64,000 bases of DNA from Marinicella meishanensis (GCF_019931145.1 NZ_JAIOUV010000005.1:286804-350803), one strand, 5' to 3'; positions 28,785 through 38,213 are shown, numbered from the stretch's first letter. Translations and numbers: made by a program. Notes: a model not told the origin generated them from the letters alone.

Positions 28785-29531
28785 TTATTCTATGTAACAT
28801 TTAGATGGTAAAAGCAACTGCCTCGCTTTCAGGAAATTAATAATGAGCTGTTTATTTTCTTCAAAGTCTTCGATAGCACAAAATAATTCAATGCTGCCAC
28901 CACCGATTTGACAGCCATCCACATAACCAACATTTTGATCCTTCAAGCAATCATCAATTATATCAACCAACTCATCTTTGAGTGCATAGTCTTCTGATTT
29001 GGGAGTTAATTTACCTTGAGTGGGAAAAGAAAGAACCATAATCAATTCATTCTGAGTGCTGAATTTCTCTTGACCTTCTGTCAATTCTTGCAAAAAAGAT
29101 TGGTGAAGGCCTGATAAATATTGACTATTTATCCATTCAACAATTTCATTCTGGTTTTCCTGTTTGGCAAAATCAGCCAGCATATACAGGCATGCTGAAA
29201 TCAAATGATTTGCCAATTGGTCACGTTTTTCAGCAAATAATTCATGGTTCTGGTCAATATATATACTCTCAAAAGACAAACTACAATTGATAGATCCCCA
29301 GGCATGTTCTTGGTGTTCGGAGTCCAATTCAACATAGGGATGATTTCCAAACCCAGTCGCACCATCAAACCACACCCAAACATCAACATCTACCCAATCC
29401 ACATCTCCCAACCACTCAGACATCAAAGGTAATTGCAGGAAGGTTTGCAACTGCTGACTGAAATCTTTTGCAATCACTTGGTGATCAAAATTCAGCATAT
29501 TTGAATTGTTGATAGTAAAATTAATTTTCAT
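28785..29531 (-). CDS. AT-rich hypothetical protein
   Basis: No family recognised. The 248-residue protein is acidic and soluble, with no signal peptide. The C-terminal ~90 residues look like an alternating strand-helix domain: ELIMVLSFPTQGKLTPKSED, then YVDGCQIGGGSIELFCAIED, then a final helix. Some immunity-type and ferredoxin-like proteins look like this, but that is only an impression. The N-terminal half has a WVDVDVWVWFDGATG strand region. Base composition and codon choice are clearly more AT-rich than every neighbour, which suggests recent acquisition. It is fenced by a terminator at 28740-28766. Confidence 0.7.
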   Translation of the reverse strand: MKINFTINNSNMLNFDHQVIAKDFSQQLQTFLQLPLMSEWLGDVDWVDVDVWVWFDGATGFGNHPYVELDSEHQEHAWGSINCSLSFESIYIDQNHELFAEKRDQLANHLISACLYMLADFAKQENQNEIVEWINSQYLSGLHQSFLQELTEGQEKFSTQNELIMVLSFPTQGKLTPKSEDYALKDELVDIIDDCLKDQNVGYVDGCQIGGGSIELFCAIEDFEENKQLIINFLKARQLLLPSKCYIE

Positions 29532-29590
29532 TTTTGTGATTGCATCAAATGGCAGAATGCCGACTCAATGTCGGTAACCAATAACAACTT

Positions 29591-30844
29591 TCACCAATCA
29601 ACCGCTTCTCGATGCACCGGCATGGTCATGCAACGACAGCCGCCACCACCACGGGACAATTCGGATCCATCCATGGCCACTGCGGCTTTGCCAGCCGGCA
29701 TGGCTTGGGCACCACTGATGATGTCATTGGCATCAATAATGGCAAAGCCGGCTTGATCCAAGGCTTCCATGGTGGCTTTGTTGTGTTTGTAGCCAATGAT
29801 GTGACCAGGTGCAAAGGTGAAAAAGTTGGCCCCACTGGTCCACTGTTCTCGCTCTTGTGAAAATGGGTTGTCTCCACCACAATTGACAAAATTCAGTTCC
29901 AGACCAAAATTCCTCAAGGCTTTGGGCAACCCGGAATATTCATTGATGTAATTGATTTTGCCGTTGGTACAGCTGATGTGGAATGCTTTGCATTTACCGG
30001 CACCGGTGATCAATGGCGGGAAGTTCATCACGGTGTCAACGTCCAACATGGTGAAGATCATGTCCAAATGAATGGTGGCGCGTATTTTGGGCAACTCCAC
30101 CACGACGATGTCCAGGTTTTCACGTCCCAAAGACAATTTCCCGGCCAACCGGTCAATGGCTCGGGCCGAGGTGCGTTCCGAATAGCCAATGACCAACAAA
30201 TCATCGCGAATCACCAACAAATCCCCCCCCTCGATGGTCAACTCTTCGCTCTGACGTTGGGTGCCATCGAGGTGAAACCCCTGGCCTTTGAGCATGGGAT
30301 GGTTGTTAAAAATTGATTTCAACAACAAGGCTTCGGTCAGGCGCACCCGGTGGGCCATGGAGCCAATGATGGGTTTGTCGTACACACACATCACCGCATC
30401 GCGGGTGAAGAACGCATTGGGCAATGGAGGGATCGCGTGGCGCGAGGGACTGAGGTAACGCTCCAAGGTGTTTTTCTTCAACAAGGTGCCTTGAAACAAT
30501 TGGGCCGACAGATCTTTGGCGTCAAAGGCCATCAAATCATCAACCAACTCATTGTGCCCATGCAAGGAACAGACATCCTGAAGCAAATCCAATTTGACTT
30601 TAGAATCTTCCAGAACATCCGCCAGTAATCCACTGAATTCAAATACATTTTTAGTGACTTTTTTGAGCACACCAGACAACTGCGCGTGTTCTTTTAAGGC
30701 CAGATCCAAAGTCAGGATGTCATCATACAACACCTCATGGGCCGTTTCTGGGGTCATGTTTTCCATTTCCGGACCAGGCTGGTGAATGATCACCGTATTC
30801 AGGGGGCCGATTTCAGAGTAATTGGAGATTTTGGCGTCGGACAT
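29591..30844 (-). CDS. arcA: Arginine deiminase family protein
   Basis: Hydrolyses arginine to citrulline and ammonia if it acts as its family predicts. It has 417 residues with the whole guanidino-modifying signature: FTRDAVM, TIEGGDLLVI (Glu/Asp), RATIHLDMIFTMLD (His) and the catalytic cysteine in GGGGCRCMTMPVHRE. The ATG at 30844 lies just past the paaE stop; a GTG at 30853 is an alternative. No arcB, arcC or arcD is present. It is the last gene of the paa series, which is an unusual place for it. Confidence 0.9.
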   Translation of the reverse strand: MSDAKISNYSEIGPLNTVIIHQPGPEMENMTPETAHEVLYDDILTLDLALKEHAQLSGVLKKVTKNVFEFSGLLADVLEDSKVKLDLLQDVCSLHGHNELVDDLMAFDAKDLSAQLFQGTLLKKNTLERYLSPSRHAIPPLPNAFFTRDAVMCVYDKPIIGSMAHRVRLTEALLLKSIFNNHPMLKGQGFHLDGTQRQSEELTIEGGDLLVIRDDLLVIGYSERTSARAIDRLAGKLSLGRENLDIVVVELPKIRATIHLDMIFTMLDVDTVMNFPPLITGAGKCKAFHISCTNGKINYINEYSGLPKALRNFGLELNFVNCGGDNPFSQEREQWTSGANFFTFAPGHIIGYKHNKATMEALDQAGFAIIDANDIISGAQAMPAGKAAVAMDGSELSRGGGGCRCMTMPVHREAVDW

Positions 30845-30849
30845 GGGGG

Positions 30850-31902
30850 TCACTCATCGAAAGAGATGTGGATTGTACTTGAGCGAGCCACCGATTGGCA
30901 ACTGAGGATATAACCGGCATCGGTCTCCCACTTTTCCAAGGAGTAATTGTTGATCATTTCAACCTCGCCTTCAACCAGTTTACAACGACAGGTGGCGCAG
31001 ACGCCGGCTTTGCAAGAGAATGGCAAATCCACCCCAGCCGATTCGGCCGATTCCAACAAAGTGGCCTGGGTGCCGGCGACCAAATTGAACTCGTGATTGG
31101 CCCCGTCGATGGTGACCGTAACCCCGGCATCTTCTTGAATGGTTTTTTCAGCCAAGGTGATTTCTTGTCCGTCACTGAGGAAGCGTTCATTGTGAATCAG
31201 CTCGGGAGCGATGTTCAAATTGGCTAAAGTGTCACAAACCACATCGATCATCGGACCCGGTCCACACACATAGTAGCCATCTGCTTGCCAGCTATGTAAG
31301 AAACTGCGGTACACTTCGTTGACTTTTTGCGCATCAAAACGGCCATGATACAAGGGCATATCGACTTTTTGTCGGGTTAAAAAGAAGTGCACACTGAAAC
31401 GGGCGCCATAACGGTCTTTCAAAGCGGCAATGTCTGCATGCAACAGCACGTCACTGGTCTTGCTGTTGCCAAAGAACAACACAAACTGGGCCGTGTTGGT
31501 TTGCTCCAAGGCGGCATGGATCATGCCCATCACCGGGGTGATACCAGAACCGGCGGCGAACGCCACGTAGCGCCCGCCTTCTTTGGGTTCCAACACAAAA
31601 TGACCCGATGGGGGCAGCACCTCAACGGTGTTGCCTGGCTGCATCAGTTGGGCTGCTTGGGAGAAGCGACCATCGTCTACGGCTTTGATCAACACGTCCA
31701 TTTCACCGGTACGGGAAGGCGCTGAACACACCGAATAACTGCGGCGCAATTCTTCGCCATTGATGGTGGCTTTGAAGGTGAGGTGTTGACCTGGCAAGCA
31801 AGCAAATTCTGCCAATAATGACTCTGGAATGGACAAGGTCCAGATCACCGCATGGGGTTGGGGCTGGACTTGTTTGATGACGAGTGAATGGAATTTATGC
31901 AT
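30850..31902 (-). CDS. paaE: 1,2-phenylacetyl-CoA epoxidase reductase subunit PaaE
   Basis: Electron-transfer protein that feeds NADPH electrons to the PaaABC diiron epoxidase. It has 350 residues in the order FAD domain (RRSYSVCSAPS), NAD(P) domain (VAFAAGSGITPVMGMI, YVCGPGPMI) and a C-terminal plant-type 2Fe-2S domain (FSCKAGVCATCRCKLVEG, later LSCQS). The ATG at 31902 overlaps the paaD stop by 8 bp; the frame extends to 31920. Confidence 0.95.
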   Translation of the reverse strand: MHKFHSLVIKQVQPQPHAVIWTLSIPESLLAEFACLPGQHLTFKATINGEELRRSYSVCSAPSRTGEMDVLIKAVDDGRFSQAAQLMQPGNTVEVLPPSGHFVLEPKEGGRYVAFAAGSGITPVMGMIHAALEQTNTAQFVLFFGNSKTSDVLLHADIAALKDRYGARFSVHFFLTRQKVDMPLYHGRFDAQKVNEVYRSFLHSWQADGYYVCGPGPMIDVVCDTLANLNIAPELIHNERFLSDGQEITLAEKTIQEDAGVTVTIDGANHEFNLVAGTQATLLESAESAGVDLPFSCKAGVCATCRCKLVEGEVEMINNYSLEKWETDAGYILSCQSVARSSTIHISFDE

Positions 31903-32368
31903 GGCATTTAAAATAATCAAAGGGTTCTAAACAAGCCTCACAGCGGTACAAGGCTTTACAAGCCGTGGAGCCAAATTGGCTGATACATGTGGTTTCGGTG
32001 GATCCGCATTGCGGACAAGCCACTGTCCGTTGGTCAGCCTGCAATGGCGGTGCGATGCCAAAAGCCCGCATGGATTCTCGCCCCTGCTCGGTGATCATGT
32101 CGGTGTTCCACACCGGTTCATGACACAATTGAATGGACACCTGTTCTATGCCATGGGCCTGCAGCACCTGTTTGATGTCGGCTTGAATGGCATACATGGC
32201 CGGGCAGCCTGAATAGGTGGGAATGATGTCCACAGACACGGACCCATCAGCCACCCGAATGCCCTGTAAGATGCCCAAATCACGGATGCTGATGACCGGA
32301 ATTTCAGGATCTTTGACGGCTTCGAGCCATTGGAATATTTGGGCTTTTGATGGGCTGGCCATCACCAT
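31895..32368 (-). CDS. paaD: 1,2-phenylacetyl-CoA epoxidase subunit PaaD
   Basis: MIP18-type protein thought to assist Fe-S or diiron maturation of the epoxidase. It has 157 residues: an N-terminal DUF59-like domain (VKDPEIPVISIRDLGIL, TYSGCPAM) and a C-terminal zinc-ribbon (VACPQCGS, later CKALYRCEACLEPFDYFKCH). The ATG at 32368 overlaps the paaC stop. Another ATG at 32362 in TGATG arrangement is equally possible. Confidence 0.95.
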   Translation of the reverse strand: MVMASPSKAQIFQWLEAVKDPEIPVISIRDLGILQGIRVADGSVSVDIIPTYSGCPAMYAIQADIKQVLQAHGIEQVSIQLCHEPVWNTDMITEQGRESMRAFGIAPPLQADQRTVACPQCGSTETTCISQFGSTACKALYRCEACLEPFDYFKCHA

Positions 32369-33114
32369 TCACAACCGGGGTATGCTCGAGGCAGGAATTG
32401 CATTTCCGCCAACATAAAACCCAGGTGTTCGGTGTGTTCACCTTGCAAACCACCGGTGGCCACCCAACCTGCTTGCGGCAAGGTCAAGCCACACAGTGCC
32501 ATGAATGGCTCCACCCGTTGTTGCCACTGTTGTTGGATTGTGGCGTAATCAGGAGCCACCCCAGCGGCGGTCAGGCGTTGCATGGCCGCATCCGTTTCAA
32601 ACAATTCCGGGGTGTAAAACCACAGATCATCCAGGGCCTGTTGGATGCGGGCTTTGGCCTCATCGGTGCTCAACGACAGGCGCTCACACCAGGCTTCACT
32701 GCGGGCCAGGTGGTATTTCACTTCCATCCCGGCTTTTTTCGCCACCGCGGCCAGTTCTTCATGGGTCGAGGTGGCCATGGCTTGGTACAAATACAGATTG
32801 AACACATCGATGAAGTATTGCTTCAAGGTGGTGTAAGCAAAATCGCCCCGAGGTAACTCGGTGATCAATGGATTGCGGTATTCATGGGCATCGCGCAAAA
32901 AGGCCAAATCGTCGGCCGTGACAGCCGGTTCTTGCATGGCCCCTGCCATTTGATAAAACATGTGCGCATGACCAATCAAATCCAAAGACACATTGGTCAA
33001 TGCCACGTCCTCTTCCAAATAAGGTCCATGGCCACACCATTCGGCCAAGCGCTGCCCCATGGTCAAGGCCGAATCAGCCAAGCGCAGCGTGTATTGTGAT
33101 AAATCTTTTTGCAT
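32362..33114 (-). CDS. paaC: 1,2-phenylacetyl-CoA epoxidase subunit PaaC
   Basis: Structural, catalytically inactive ferritin-like partner of PaaA. With the ATG at 33114 the protein has 250 residues and starts MQKDLSQYTLRLADSALTMG, matching the family N-terminus. QRLAEWCGHGPYLEEDVALTNVSLDLIGHA is a conserved region. A GTG at 33129 overlapping the paaB stop is the alternative. Confidence 0.95.
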   Translation of the reverse strand: MQKDLSQYTLRLADSALTMGQRLAEWCGHGPYLEEDVALTNVSLDLIGHAHMFYQMAGAMQEPAVTADDLAFLRDAHEYRNPLITELPRGDFAYTTLKQYFIDVFNLYLYQAMATSTHEELAAVAKKAGMEVKYHLARSEAWCERLSLSTDEAKARIQQALDDLWFYTPELFETDAAMQRLTAAGVAPDYATIQQQWQQRVEPFMALCGLTLPQAGWVATGGLQGEHTEHLGFMLAEMQFLPRAYPGCEW

Positions 33115-33125
33115 ATCTGGTCCGG

Positions 33126-33407
33126 TCACATGTTTTCCACTTCTTTATCCAATGGATAGAAGGTTGGGTGGCGATAAACTTTGTCTTCTGCGGGATCAAA
33201 CCACTCGTGTTCTTGGGCTGGGTTTGAGGCCGTGATTTTTTCCGCCTCAACCACCCAGATGCTGACCCCTTCTTGCCGTCGGGTGTAAACATCGCGGGCA
33301 TTGAGCAGCGCCATTTCAGGATCACTGGCGTGTAATGAGCCCACATGGCGGTGGTTCAGACCCGACTTGGCGCGGATGAACACTTCGTACAATTTCATTT
33401 CTGACAT
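33126..33407 (-). CDS. paaB: 1,2-phenylacetyl-CoA epoxidase subunit PaaB
   Basis: Small subunit of the epoxidase complex. From the ATG at 33407 the protein has 93 residues: KLYEVFIRAKSGLNHRHVGSLHASD and NARDVYTRRQEGVSIWVVE are typical. This ATG overlaps the paaA stop as TGATG. The frame continues to 33473 inside paaA, but the start there is not supported. Confidence 0.96.
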   Translation of the reverse strand: MSEMKLYEVFIRAKSGLNHRHVGSLHASDPEMALLNARDVYTRRQEGVSIWVVEAEKITASNPAQEHEWFDPAEDKVYRHPTFYPLDKEVENM

Positions 33408-34387
33408 CAGGCAGCCTCGCTGTTGCTTTTTGCTTGGTTTTGTTGAAACACTTGGGCCGCTTCGCGCACCCAAGCACCGGCTTCGTGGGCATTGATTCTG
33501 GCTTGCATGCGTTCTTTGTTACACGGGCCATTGCCTTTGATCACCTGCATGAATTCATGCCAATCAATTTCGCCGTGGTCATAATGTCCCGTGGTTTCAT
33601 TCCATTGCAAATCAGGGTCAGGCACGGTCAAGCCCAGATGTTCGGCTTGCGGCACCGTGGCGTCGATGAATTTTTGCCGCAGGTCATCATTGGTGAAGCG
33701 CTTGATTTTCCACTGCATTGATTGGGCTGAATGGGTAGAATCTTTGTCACTCGGCCCAAACATCATCAACGCCGGCCACCAAAAGCGATTCAACGCGCGT
33801 TGGGCCATGTCTTTTTGTGCTTGGCTACCGCGGGCCAGCACGGTCATGATTTCATAGCCCTGTCGCTGGTGAAAGCTCTCTTCTTTACAAATGCGAATCA
33901 TGGACCGGGCATAAGGTCCATAAGAAGCCCGACACAACGGCACTTGGTTCATGATGGCTGCCCCATCCACCAACCAGCCAATGGCCCCAATGTCCGCCCA
34001 CGAAGGGGTCGGGTAATTGAAAATGCTGGAATACTTGGCTTTGCCGGTCAACAACTCATCGGTCAACTGGTCGCGAGTGACCCCCAAGGTTTCGGTGGCC
34101 GAATAGATGTACAAACCATGGCCCGCTTCGTCTTGCACTTTGGCCAACAAGATCATCTTGCGTTTCAAAGTGGGGGCTCGGGTGATCCAGTTGCCTTCAG
34201 GCAATTGACCAACGATTTCAGAATGGGCGTGCTGTGACATTTGCCGGATCAAAGTTTTGCGGTAAGCTTCCGGCATCCAGTCACGCGGTTCAATTTTTTC
34301 CTCGCGATCAATCTTGGCCTGAAACTCAGCCATCAACTCTTCGGGTTCTGCTTGCCCTTTGGCATCGGTTAAACCTTGTGAATACAT
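33407..34387 (-). CDS. paaA: 1,2-phenylacetyl-CoA epoxidase catalytic subunit PaaA
   Basis: Diiron oxygenase subunit that converts phenylacetyl-CoA to the ring 1,2-epoxide. It has 326 residues. The iron-ligand motifs are seen as [18 protein letters not shown] and [22 protein letters not shown]-type residues and TLKRKMILL precede them. AGAG lies about six bases before the ATG. It follows paaJ after 72 bp, the largest gap in the operon, so a secondary promoter there is possible. Confidence 0.97.
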   Translation of the reverse strand: MYSQGLTDAKGQAEPEELMAEFQAKIDREEKIEPRDWMPEAYRKTLIRQMSQHAHSEIVGQLPEGNWITRAPTLKRKMILLAKVQDEAGHGLYIYSATETLGVTRDQLTDELLTGKAKYSSIFNYPTPSWADIGAIGWLVDGAAIMNQVPLCRASYGPYARSMIRICKEESFHQRQGYEIMTVLARGSQAQKDMAQRALNRFWWPALMMFGPSDKDSTHSAQSMQWKIKRFTNDDLRQKFIDATVPQAEHLGLTVPDPDLQWNETTGHYDHGEIDWHEFMQVIKGNGPCNKERMQARINAHEAGAWVREAAQVFQQNQAKSNSEAA

Positions 34388-34459
34388 GTCATTCTCTTCA
34401 TCTTGTGTAGTAAAAATAGCGCTGATGTTACCTGTTTCATGGTGATTTTTTCATCAAAA

Positions 34460-35671
34460 TCAATGATCCACAGATTTCAACAACATGGCCATGCCTTGCC
34501 CCACCCCAATGCACATGGTGCACAAGGCATAGGTGCCGCCGGTGCGTTGCAGTTGGCGACTGGCCGTCAACGCCAGCCGGGCACCAGACATGCCCAATGG
34601 ATGACCCAGGGCAATGGCGCCACCGTTGGGGTTGACCCGAGGATCGTCATCGGCGATTTTCAACAGGCGCAACACCGCCAATGCTTGTGAAGCGAAGGCT
34701 TCGTTCAACTCAATCACCGACAGGTCGGCAACACCCAAACCATACCGCTGCAGCAATTGTTGGGTGGCAGGCACCGGACCGATGCCCATCACGTCTGGAT
34801 CGACGCCGGCCACGTTGGCTCCGATGAATTCGGCGATCGGTGTCAGGCCATAGGCTGCAACGGCCTCGGCGGAAGCCACCAGCAGCGCACAAGCCCCATC
34901 ATTGACCCCGGATGCATTGCCAGCCGTCACGGTGCCATTGGCCCGGAACGGCGTGCCCAATTGCGCCAGTTTTTCCAATCGGGTGTCGGCCCTGGGGTGT
35001 TCGTCTTTGGCCACCACCACCGGTTCACCTTTGCGCTGCGGAATGCTCACCGGCACGATTTCGGCGTTGAACACATCGGCCTGTTGGGCAGCGGCGGTTT
35101 TCTGTTGGCTTTGGAAGGCAAACAAGTCCTGATCTTCGCGGCTGACTTTGAATTTCTCAGCCACGTTTTCTCCGGTTTCAGGCATCGAATCGGTGCCATA
35201 CATCTGTTGCAGGCGCGGGTTGATGAAACGCCAACCGATGGTGGTGTCAAAGATTTCAGCCTTTCTGGAAAAAGCCGCATCGGCTTTGGGCATCACCAAG
35301 GGCGCTCTGGACATCGACTCAACCCCGCCAGCAATCATCACCCGGGCATCACCAAAGGCGATGGTGCGGGCGGCCATGGCCACCGCATCCAAGCCGGAAG
35401 CACACAGGCGATTGACCGTCATGCCAGCCACATTGGTGGGCAAACCAGCCAACAAAGCAGCCATTTTCGCCACATTGCGGTTGTCTTCTCCGGCCTGGTT
35501 GGCGCAACCGGCGATCACGTCATCGATGTCGTCTTTGGGCAAGCTGGGATTGCGTTCCAATAAAGTACTGATGACATGGGCCAGCAGGTCATCTGGCCGG
35601 ACGGCAGACAAACCACCACCGTAGCGTCCAATTGGCGTTCTGATGCCGTCACAAATAAACACCCGATTCAT
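34460..35671 (-). CDS. paaJ: 3-oxoadipyl-CoA / 3-oxo-5,6-dehydrosuberyl-CoA thiolase
   Basis: Releases acetyl-CoA from the ring-opened intermediates of phenylacetate degradation; the same family serves beta-ketoadipate (PcaF). It has 403 residues. The nucleophile cysteine is in VNRLCASGLDAVAMAAR, the His in NPNGGAIALGHPLGMSGARL, and the second Cys in YALCTMCIGVGQGMAMLL. It shares ATGA with paaH. The operon context favours the paa role. Confidence 0.93.
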   Translation of the reverse strand: MNRVFICDGIRTPIGRYGGGLSAVRPDDLLAHVISTLLERNPSLPKDDIDDVIAGCANQAGEDNRNVAKMAALLAGLPTNVAGMTVNRLCASGLDAVAMAARTIAFGDARVMIAGGVESMSRAPLVMPKADAAFSRKAEIFDTTIGWRFINPRLQQMYGTDSMPETGENVAEKFKVSREDQDLFAFQSQQKTAAAQQADVFNAEIVPVSIPQRKGEPVVVAKDEHPRADTRLEKLAQLGTPFRANGTVTAGNASGVNDGACALLVASAEAVAAYGLTPIAEFIGANVAGVDPDVMGIGPVPATQQLLQRYGLGVADLSVIELNEAFASQALAVLRLLKIADDDPRVNPNGGAIALGHPLGMSGARLALTASRQLQRTGGTYALCTMCIGVGQGMAMLLKSVDH

Positions 35672-37143
35672 GCTAAATTCCTGATGTATGGTGACAGGCG
35701 ATAACGGTCATCGCCAAACCATTGATGCAAGTGTTCCAGGGCCTGGGCAATCTGTGACCAACCCAACTCCTCGGCAAAAGCCAACAAGCCTTTGGGGTAA
35801 TTAACCCCATAACGCATGGCCAGGTCCACATCCCGGGCAGAACACACCCCATTGAACACCGCATCAGCGGCTTCATTGACCAGCATGGCGATGGTGCGCA
35901 GGGCCACCATGGCCGGTTGATCAGGACAAACCATCACTTGTTTGCCCATGTGGTTGAATAGGGCCACGATGCGATTGCGCATGAACTGATTGACACCGGG
36001 ACTGAAACACACGTTGACCGATTGGCTGTTCAGGTAATCAAATGACAGGTCGACCAAACAGACGGGGCCATTGAGTGCCACTTCCAAGTCTTTGGCCAAG
36101 CGACCATCGGTCGGTTTGATGCGACAACCACTGACCACCACTTCATCGCCTTTCCACTTGCGTTGGTCATGCTCAAATTCACAAAACATGCGACTGAAAT
36201 GGGTCATCTCTTCAGGCACCGTCAGCAAATCAAATTCGGCATCACTGTGGATGTATTCAGGTTTGGGTTTGGCTGCACCTTCGGCATGCGAATAAAAACC
36301 CTGACCGGTCTTGCGACCCAAGGTGTTGGCATGAACCATCTCTTGCTGGATCAGAGAAGGTCTGAATCTGGGGTCGTTGTGCATGGCTTGATAGACGGTT
36401 TGACTGACGGCATAATTGATGTCGATGCCAATCAGATCCATCAGCTCAAATGGCCCCATGCGAAAGCCAGCCGCTTCGCTCATGATGGCGTCGATTTGTC
36501 GGTGCCCAAGCAACTGCTCCTGACACATTTTCAAAGGTTCACCATAATAAGCACGGGCCACCCGGTTGACGATGAAACCCGGAGAAGACTGGGTTTTGAC
36601 CGGGATTTTTTTCCAGGATTTACAGATTGCTGTGGCTTGTTCAATGTGGGCCTGGTCGGTCAACAAACCAGAGACCAATTCAACCAACTTCATGACCGGT
36701 GCGGGATTGAAAAAATGCAAGCCAAACAAACGACTGGGGTCCTGCATGCCCGCTGCTATGGCGGTGATCGAGATGGAGGATGTGTTGGTGGCCAATAAAG
36801 CCAAGCTGGAAGTGATGATTTCCAATTGTTTGAACAAAGCCTGTTTGATGGCCAAATCTTCGGTGATCGCTTCCACCACCAAATCACATGCACTGAAATG
36901 GGCCAAATCATCAACCAGCTCAATCCGTGCCAGCCATTCGGTGATTTGTTCCTGACTGATCTTGCCTTTGAACGCCCGCTTTTTCAGGCGCTCTTGTAAC
37001 TGGGCCATGGCCTGTTCGGCAAAGCCTTCCTGGGCGTCATACAGCACCACCTGCTGACCATGGCTGGCCGCCACTTCGGCGATGCCAATGCCCATGGTAC
37101 CAGCCCCTATCACGCCCACTTGTTTGATCGCTTCACCCATCAT
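35668..37143 (-). CDS. paaH: 3-hydroxyadipyl-CoA dehydrogenase PaaH (3-hydroxyacyl-CoA dehydrogenase)
   Basis: Oxidises 3-hydroxyadipyl-CoA with NAD. It has 491 residues. The Rossmann loop is VGVIGAGTMGIGIAEVAASHG. The double 3-hydroxyacyl-CoA dehydrogenase C-terminal domains show FNPAPVMKLVELVSGLLT, GFIVNRVARAYYGEPL, and later AMRYGVNYPKGLLAFAEELG. Two ATGs (37143, 37140) are adjacent and overlap the paaG stop. Confidence 0.94.
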   Translation of the reverse strand: MMGEAIKQVGVIGAGTMGIGIAEVAASHGQQVVLYDAQEGFAEQAMAQLQERLKKRAFKGKISQEQITEWLARIELVDDLAHFSACDLVVEAITEDLAIKQALFKQLEIITSSLALLATNTSSISITAIAAGMQDPSRLFGLHFFNPAPVMKLVELVSGLLTDQAHIEQATAICKSWKKIPVKTQSSPGFIVNRVARAYYGEPLKMCQEQLLGHRQIDAIMSEAAGFRMGPFELMDLIGIDINYAVSQTVYQAMHNDPRFRPSLIQQEMVHANTLGRKTGQGFYSHAEGAAKPKPEYIHSDAEFDLLTVPEEMTHFSRMFCEFEHDQRKWKGDEVVVSGCRIKPTDGRLAKDLEVALNGPVCLVDLSFDYLNSQSVNVCFSPGVNQFMRNRIVALFNHMGKQVMVCPDQPAMVALRTIAMLVNEAADAVFNGVCSARDVDLAMRYGVNYPKGLLAFAEELGWSQIAQALEHLHQWFGDDRYRLSPYIRNLA

Positions 37144-37943
37144 CGACCTTTGAATTCCGGGGTTCTCTTTTCATTGAATGCGGCCACCCCTTCGGCAAAA
37201 TCATCACTCAGACCACAAACCCGCTGCACATCCCGTTCGCGATCCAAATGCTCACCAAAGCGGTTGGAATAGGATTCATCAAAAATGTTCTTGATGAAGG
37301 ACAAAGCCCGGGTTGGGCGGTTGGCCAGCTGTTGCACCAAGGCTTGGACCTGGTCCTCAAATTGATCGTCCTCAATGGCCTGGTAGATCATGCCAATGCG
37401 TTCGGCTTCTGCGGCGGCAACGGGTGTGCCCAACATGGTGATGGCCTTGGCCCGGGCCAAACCAATCAATTTGGCCAGAATCCAAGTCCCATTACAATCA
37501 GGTATCAAGCCAATGGAAGAAAATGCCTGGATGAACTTGGCCGATTGCTTGGCCACCACGATGTCACAATTCAAGGCCATGTTGGCCCCAGCTCCGGCGG
37601 CCACCCCATTGACCGCACAAACCACCGGTGCCTGAATGGATTTCAACAAGCGCAGGTTTTTGTTGAAGCCATTTTCCAATTTTTCACCCAAGTCGGTTTT
37701 CTCGCCGGGTTGGGTGATGCGCTCACCCAAGTCGGCACCGGCACTGAAGCCCCGGCCAGCCCCGGTCAACAACACACAACGCACTTGACTGTCATTGACC
37801 AAATCATTCAGCACCAAGAACAATTCCTGATGCATTTGGTCATTGAATGCGTTGAGTTTGTCGGGGCGATTGAGGGTGATGGTGACGACTTGATCGACTT
37901 TGTGGTAGGTGATGGTGGTTAAATCTTTAGACAGGTCTGTCAT
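37140..37943 (-). CDS. paaG: 1,2-epoxyphenylacetyl-CoA isomerase PaaG (enoyl-CoA hydratase family)
   Basis: Isomerises the ring epoxide to an oxepin and can act as an enoyl-CoA isomerase. It has 267 residues with crotonase motifs LTGAGRGFSAGADLGER and VNGVAAGAGANMALNCDIVVA. In the place of the usual second glutamate lies FSSIGLIPDCNGTWILAKLIG, with Asp, as in PaaG-type isomerases. The ATG is at 37943; the longer frame to 38006 crosses the promoter. It is the first gene of the operon. A separate paaF hydratase is not seen. Confidence 0.9.
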   Translation of the reverse strand: MTDLSKDLTTITYHKVDQVVTITLNRPDKLNAFNDQMHQELFLVLNDLVNDSQVRCVLLTGAGRGFSAGADLGERITQPGEKTDLGEKLENGFNKNLRLLKSIQAPVVCAVNGVAAGAGANMALNCDIVVAKQSAKFIQAFSSIGLIPDCNGTWILAKLIGLARAKAITMLGTPVAAAEAERIGMIYQAIEDDQFEDQVQALVQQLANRPTRALSFIKNIFDESYSNRFGEHLDRERDVQRVCGLSDDFAEGVAAFNEKRTPEFKGR

Positions 37944-37976
37944 GGGGGCCCCAGTGGTCAATTTTATCAACGCAAT

Positions 37977-37982
37977 ATTATA
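37977..37982 (-). promoter_or_regulatory. -10 element of the paa operon
   Basis: The minus strand carries a perfect TATAAT, 34 bases before the paaG ATG. The flanking AACG...CGTT pairs (within 37969-37987) could be part of an operator. No matching -35 is seen. Confidence 0.45.
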
Positions 37983-38213
37983 CGTTAGTTTTGTCACTTC
38001 ATTCATTCGGATCCGCGCTTTTTTTGCCAGTCGCCGGATTCAATCAGGTCACTTTTCACCTCCAATAAGCCGCGTAAAAGTTTGACTACATGGACAAAAT
38101 TTGACACAGTCAGTGACGGCTCTTGCGGCCAAGACCCAGACAAGTACCAAACCACGCCAATCAAACCATGACGGTGTCTTTGATTTACATTGCAGGTCCT
38201 TTCTTTTAAACTG

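Noticed and set aside
34757..35563. 268-codon plus-strand frame opposite paaJ
   Set aside because: It is the complement of the thiolase gene and shows no family resemblance or Shine-Dalgarno site.
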